From assembly GCF_000177675.1 (NCBI RefSeq), contig NZ_ADGX01000041.1:1-64000 (forward strand): a stretch of DNA of 64,000 nt, in the 5' to 3' direction. This document shows positions 60,295-64,000 of this stretch, piece by piece; positions within the stretch are counted from its first letter, which is position 1, and the number at the start of each line of letters is the position of its first letter. Source of the DNA: Parafrankia sp. EUN1f. GTDB taxonomy: Bacteria; Actinomycetota; Actinomycetes; Frankiales; Frankiaceae. The position numbers and the translations under genes are program-made. The notes under the pieces were generated by a model. That model was not told where the DNA came from. It saw only the letters and a program-made list of their open reading frames with translations, and searched no databases.

Positions 60295-60344
60295 CCGCCG
60301 GCAGCCACCGGTGATCACCGGTGGTCGCCGGTGGTTGCCGGCGG
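60295..60344 (-). promoter_or_regulatory. Stem-loop between nifD and nifK
   Basis: 17-bp arms (CCGCCGGCAGCCACCGG and its complement with one G:T wobble) with a 16-nt loop that itself contains CACCGGTG; it begins 16 nt after the nifD stop. A likely RNA-stability or processing element. Confidence 0.75.
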
Positions 60345-60360
60345 AGCCGGAACTAGCTGG

Positions 60361-61821
60361 TCAGGAGACCTCTCCGGACTTCGACCACGGGGTCTCCATC
60401 AGGTCCCAGGTCGGGCTGTTGATGGCGATGTCCATGTCGCGGGCGAAGATCGCGAAGCCGTCGACGCCGTGGTACGGCCCGGAGTAGTCCCAGGAGTGCA
60501 TCTGGCGGAAGGGGATGCCCATCTTGTGGAAGACGTACTTCTCCTTGACACCGGCACCCATGAGGTCCGGCTTCAGGAACTTCGCGAATTCCTCGAGCTC
60601 GAAGGCGGTCGGGTCGTCGTAGAGGACCGTGCCTTCCTTGAGCATCCCGTAGGTCCGGGTGTAGTCGTCCTTGTGGGCGAACTCGTAGCCCGTGCCGATG
60701 ACCTCCATGCCGAGGTCCTCGTAGGCGCCGATGGTGTGGCGGGGGCGCAGGCCACCGACGGCGAGCATGACCCGCTTGCCCTCGAGCCGCGGCCGGAAGG
60801 CCTTGATGATCTCGTCGAACTGCTTCTGGTACCGGGCGATCGCGGCCTCGGTCTTGGCCTGGATCGTCTCGTCGAACTTCTCCGCGATGGCACGCATCGA
60901 CTTGACGATCTTGGACGGGCCGAAGAAGTTGAACTCCATCCACGGAGTGCCGTAGCGCTCCTCCATGGTGGTGCAGATGTAGTTCATCGACCGGTAGCAG
61001 TGGATCAGGTTCAGCTTCGACAGGTGCGTCGAGGCCATCTCGTTGATCGTGCCGTCACCGGACCACTGGGCGATGATCCGCAGGCCCATGTCCTCCAGGA
61101 TCCGGCGCGACGCCCAGACGTCACCACCGATGTTGTAGTCACCGATGAGCGCGACGTCGTACGGGGTGGAGACGTGGTTCTCGCCACCGGTGCCGAGCAC
61201 GTGGTCGCGGACCGCGTCGTTGGCGATGTGGTGGCCCAGCGACTGGCTGACACCGCGGAAGCCCTCACAGCGAACCGGGATGACCGGCTTGCCGAGCTTC
61301 TTCGAGGCCGCGCGGGAGGTGGCCTCGATGTCGTCACCGATCAGACCGATCGGGCACTCGGACTGCACCGAGATGCCCTTGGCCAGCGGGAACAGCTCGT
61401 TGATCTCGTCACAGACCTGCGCCAGCTTGGGGTCACCGCCGAAGACGATGTCCTTCTCCTGGAAGTCCGTGGTGACCTGCATCGCGGCGAAGTTGGTGAC
61501 ACCCCACGGGCCGCGGGCGTAGTTACGCCGGGTGGCCCAGGAGTACTGGCCACAGCCGACGGGGCCGTGGCTGATGGTGACCAGGTCCTTCACCGGGCCC
61601 CACACCACGCCCTTGGAGCCGGCGTAGGCGCAGCCACGGATCGTCATGACTCCGGGGCGGGACTTGATGTTGGACTTGACCTCGCACTCCTTCGACCCCT
61701 CGGGGTCGTTGGCCTTGAGGTGCTTGGCGCGGAACTTGGCCGCCTTCGCGGGGTAGTGCGACAGGACTTCGGCGATCATCGCCTCGGTCTCGGCCCGCGG
61801 CGGGGTCGGCGTCGTCGTCAT
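60361..61821 (-). CDS. nifD: NifD, nitrogenase MoFe protein alpha subunit
   Basis: 486 residues. P-cluster Cys in [40 protein letters not shown] and [20 protein letters not shown]. The FeMo-cofactor Cys ligand is in [20 protein letters not shown] and the His ligand in [15 protein letters not shown] near the C-terminus. Catalytic subunit of dinitrogen reduction. Starts 46 bp after nifH; ATG with GAGG about 9 nt upstream. Confidence 0.98.
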   Translation of the reverse strand: MTTTPTPPRAETEAMIAEVLSHYPAKAAKFRAKHLKANDPEGSKECEVKSNIKSRPGVMTIRGCAYAGSKGVVWGPVKDLVTISHGPVGCGQYSWATRRNYARGPWGVTNFAAMQVTTDFQEKDIVFGGDPKLAQVCDEINELFPLAKGISVQSECPIGLIGDDIEATSRAASKKLGKPVIPVRCEGFRGVSQSLGHHIANDAVRDHVLGTGGENHVSTPYDVALIGDYNIGGDVWASRRILEDMGLRIIAQWSGDGTINEMASTHLSKLNLIHCYRSMNYICTTMEERYGTPWMEFNFFGPSKIVKSMRAIAEKFDETIQAKTEAAIARYQKQFDEIIKAFRPRLEGKRVMLAVGGLRPRHTIGAYEDLGMEVIGTGYEFAHKDDYTRTYGMLKEGTVLYDDPTAFELEEFAKFLKPDLMGAGVKEKYVFHKMGIPFRQMHSWDYSGPYHGVDGFAIFARDMDIAINSPTWDLMETPWSKSGEVS

Positions 61822-61867
61822 GATCGGAACCTCATCCTCGACGGTGACAGAGCTGGAGCCGGGTCGG

Positions 61868-62923
<1,056 letters not shown>

Positions 62924-63167
62924 TTAACAAGAAATCGATCGGGATGACGGTGAACTGGCCACTCAGGAAAGCACGAAAGATAATCCCGAGGAAAAACTTA
63001 TCCTGCTGGCCATTACCGGCGGCGCTACCTGCACGTGCGCTGGCACGCGCCTTAGCAGAAGCCGCGGCACGGGGCCCTACGGGGACCCCCACTCGGTGCC
63101 TGACCCGGTTTCGACCCGATCAGCGCCTCGTTAATCGGAAGTATCCTCGCTGGTGACCGCACCAGAT

Positions 63168-63183
63168 ATACCTGCCCAGGTAT
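63168..63183. promoter_or_regulatory. Palindrome in the nifH upstream region
   Basis: ATACCTG, 2-nt spacer, CAGGTAT: perfect 7-bp arms, an operator candidate about 430 bp upstream of nifH and 455 bp upstream of the divergent gene. Confidence 0.45.
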
Positions 63184-63547
63184 GACGTGAAACACAGGAT
63201 TACCGACCGAAGACTTTCGCCTACAGCCGCATCTGCGCCAACCCGAACAGCTCACATCCGTGCCTGCGGAACTATACCCGAGATTTCTGCCGTGTTCGCG
63301 GACCACTATCGTCCCCGCTGCGGATACCGTGGGCCACGACCCCCTTCGCGGCACCCTCCACCGAACCAGCCCGGCCGTGGGTCGTGGCGGGATTTACGTC
63401 TCGGAAACCGCACCCACCGGGCCGTTCTGGACCAGGTCCGGTGGGCCGGGTAGCGTTGCCTCGCGCACACGCGGAAAAAGGCGCGCGTGCGCACCCGCAA
63501 ACAGCTCGACAGGCAATCTCGGCAGACGCGGACGACTCGACAGACAG

Positions 63548-63597
63548 GACGACCCGACAGGTTGAACGGCTCGGCAGGTTGAACGACTCGACAGCTC
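63548..63597. repeat. Imperfect repeat near the divergent gene
   Basis: CGACAGGTTGAACGGCTCGG and CGGCAGGTTGAACGACTCGA in tandem, within 90 bp upstream of the partial gene. No function is evident. Confidence 0.6.
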
Positions 63598-63638
63598 GTG
63601 CCCATCCGCAGCGGTACCGAAAGCCAGGACGGTAGGAA

Positions 63639-64000
63639 GTGACGGAAGCTCAGGCCGTCGACGCCTGGTCCGGCTCGCCCATCTCATGGGAAGAACTGCG
63701 CACCGCGGTCGTCGGCAACAACGGTGTCTATCGCATCGACATGGCAGTCCTGCGTGAGATCGGCGGCTATGGCCGGCTCGGCACCAATGTACGACAGATA
63801 CTCAGCCGGAAACTCGCCGGAGTCGGCCTCGGCCATCTCCCCGCCGAGCTGCCGTCCTATCAGGACAAGCAGGTGCTGTTGTACCAGTACGGCACCCCGG
63901 CGGCGGAGATCGTCGAAGCGCTCAGCGAAGGCGCCACCGACGGCGCGGAGGCCGCGCTGCTGCGGCTGAACTCCTCACAGGACCTCGCCAAGGTGCGGGA
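63639..64000 (+). CDS. Conserved actinobacterial protein of unknown function (partial)
   Basis: Open to the window edge (about 120 residues seen). Likely GTG start at 63639-63641 with AGGA/TAGGAA just upstream. The translation includes ISWEELRTAVVGNNGVYRID, EIGGYGRLGTNVRQILSRKL and GLGHLPAELPSYQDKQVLLY, a pattern I associate with small uncharacterised actinobacterial proteins; no function is known to me. Divergent from nifH. Confidence 0.7.
   Translation, partial: MTEAQAVDAWSGSPISWEELRTAVVGNNGVYRIDMAVLREIGGYGRLGTNVRQILSRKLAGVGLGHLPAELPSYQDKQVLLYQYGTPAAEIVEALSEGATDGAEAALLRLNSSQDLAKVR

Overview
The window is very high-GC actinobacterial DNA with frequent GTG starts, ATGA/GTGA stop-start overlaps and GGAGG-type ribosome sites. 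The right third is a complete molybdenum-nitrogenase cluster in the order nifH-D-K-E-N-X-orf3-orf1-W-Z-B-hesB/nifU-hesA-nifS followed by a 2-oxoacid:ferredoxin oxidoreductase and a ferredoxin. This order, together with F420-type and acyl-CoA catabolic genes, points to Frankia (inference from gene order and protein style; no database search was possible).

Region 1 (1-8.4 kb) holds catabolic genes: an SDR oxidoreductase, a thiolase-like/DUF35 pair, a broken IS200/IS605-family element (decayed tnpB) whose end runs into the DUF35 gene, an F420-type LLM monooxygenase, a double-length class III CoA-transferase and an ACMSD-like amidohydrolase. Region 2 (8.9-13.1 kb) is different: two septum-formation-domain membrane proteins flank an AlbA/Schlafen-type ATPase regulator preceded by perfect operator-like palindromes. 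Region 3 (13.3-42.7 kb) returns to catabolism: D-aminoacylase-type amidohydrolases, a fused indolepyruvate-type ferredoxin oxidoreductase, an alcohol dehydrogenase, SDR, Rieske oxygenase, a four-gene acyl-CoA dehydrogenase operon divergent from a FadR-like GntR regulator, a GluRS paralogue, a TetR regulator, two aldehyde dehydrogenases and a P450. A recurring 14-bp imperfect palindrome (consensus AGYGARCGYTCRCT) lies just upstream of many of these operons and suggests one TetR-type regulon. Region 4 (42.7-45.1 kb) has repeats, a GH26-like secreted or membrane-anchored glycosidase and a 53-bp copy of an internal piece of nifS.

Region 5 (45.1-62.7 kb, minus strand) is the nif cluster. nifH, nifD and nifK are separated by gaps carrying strong stem-loops after the nifD and nifK stops, whereas nifE through hesB overlap almost without gaps. 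NifN ends in a histidine-rich repeat tail and NifB in a long low-complexity tail. The korA-korB pair is translationally coupled to nifS and, with the adjacent 7Fe ferredoxin, is the obvious candidate electron supply to nitrogenase. About 900 bp of non-coding DNA separate nifH from a divergent partial gene at the right edge; nifV, nifA and nifQ are not in the window.

Two features recur across the window: short tandem repeats that copy the last codons and stop of neighbouring genes, and a dispersed hairpin repeat with arms of about 19 bp. No tRNA, rRNA or CRISPR array was seen.
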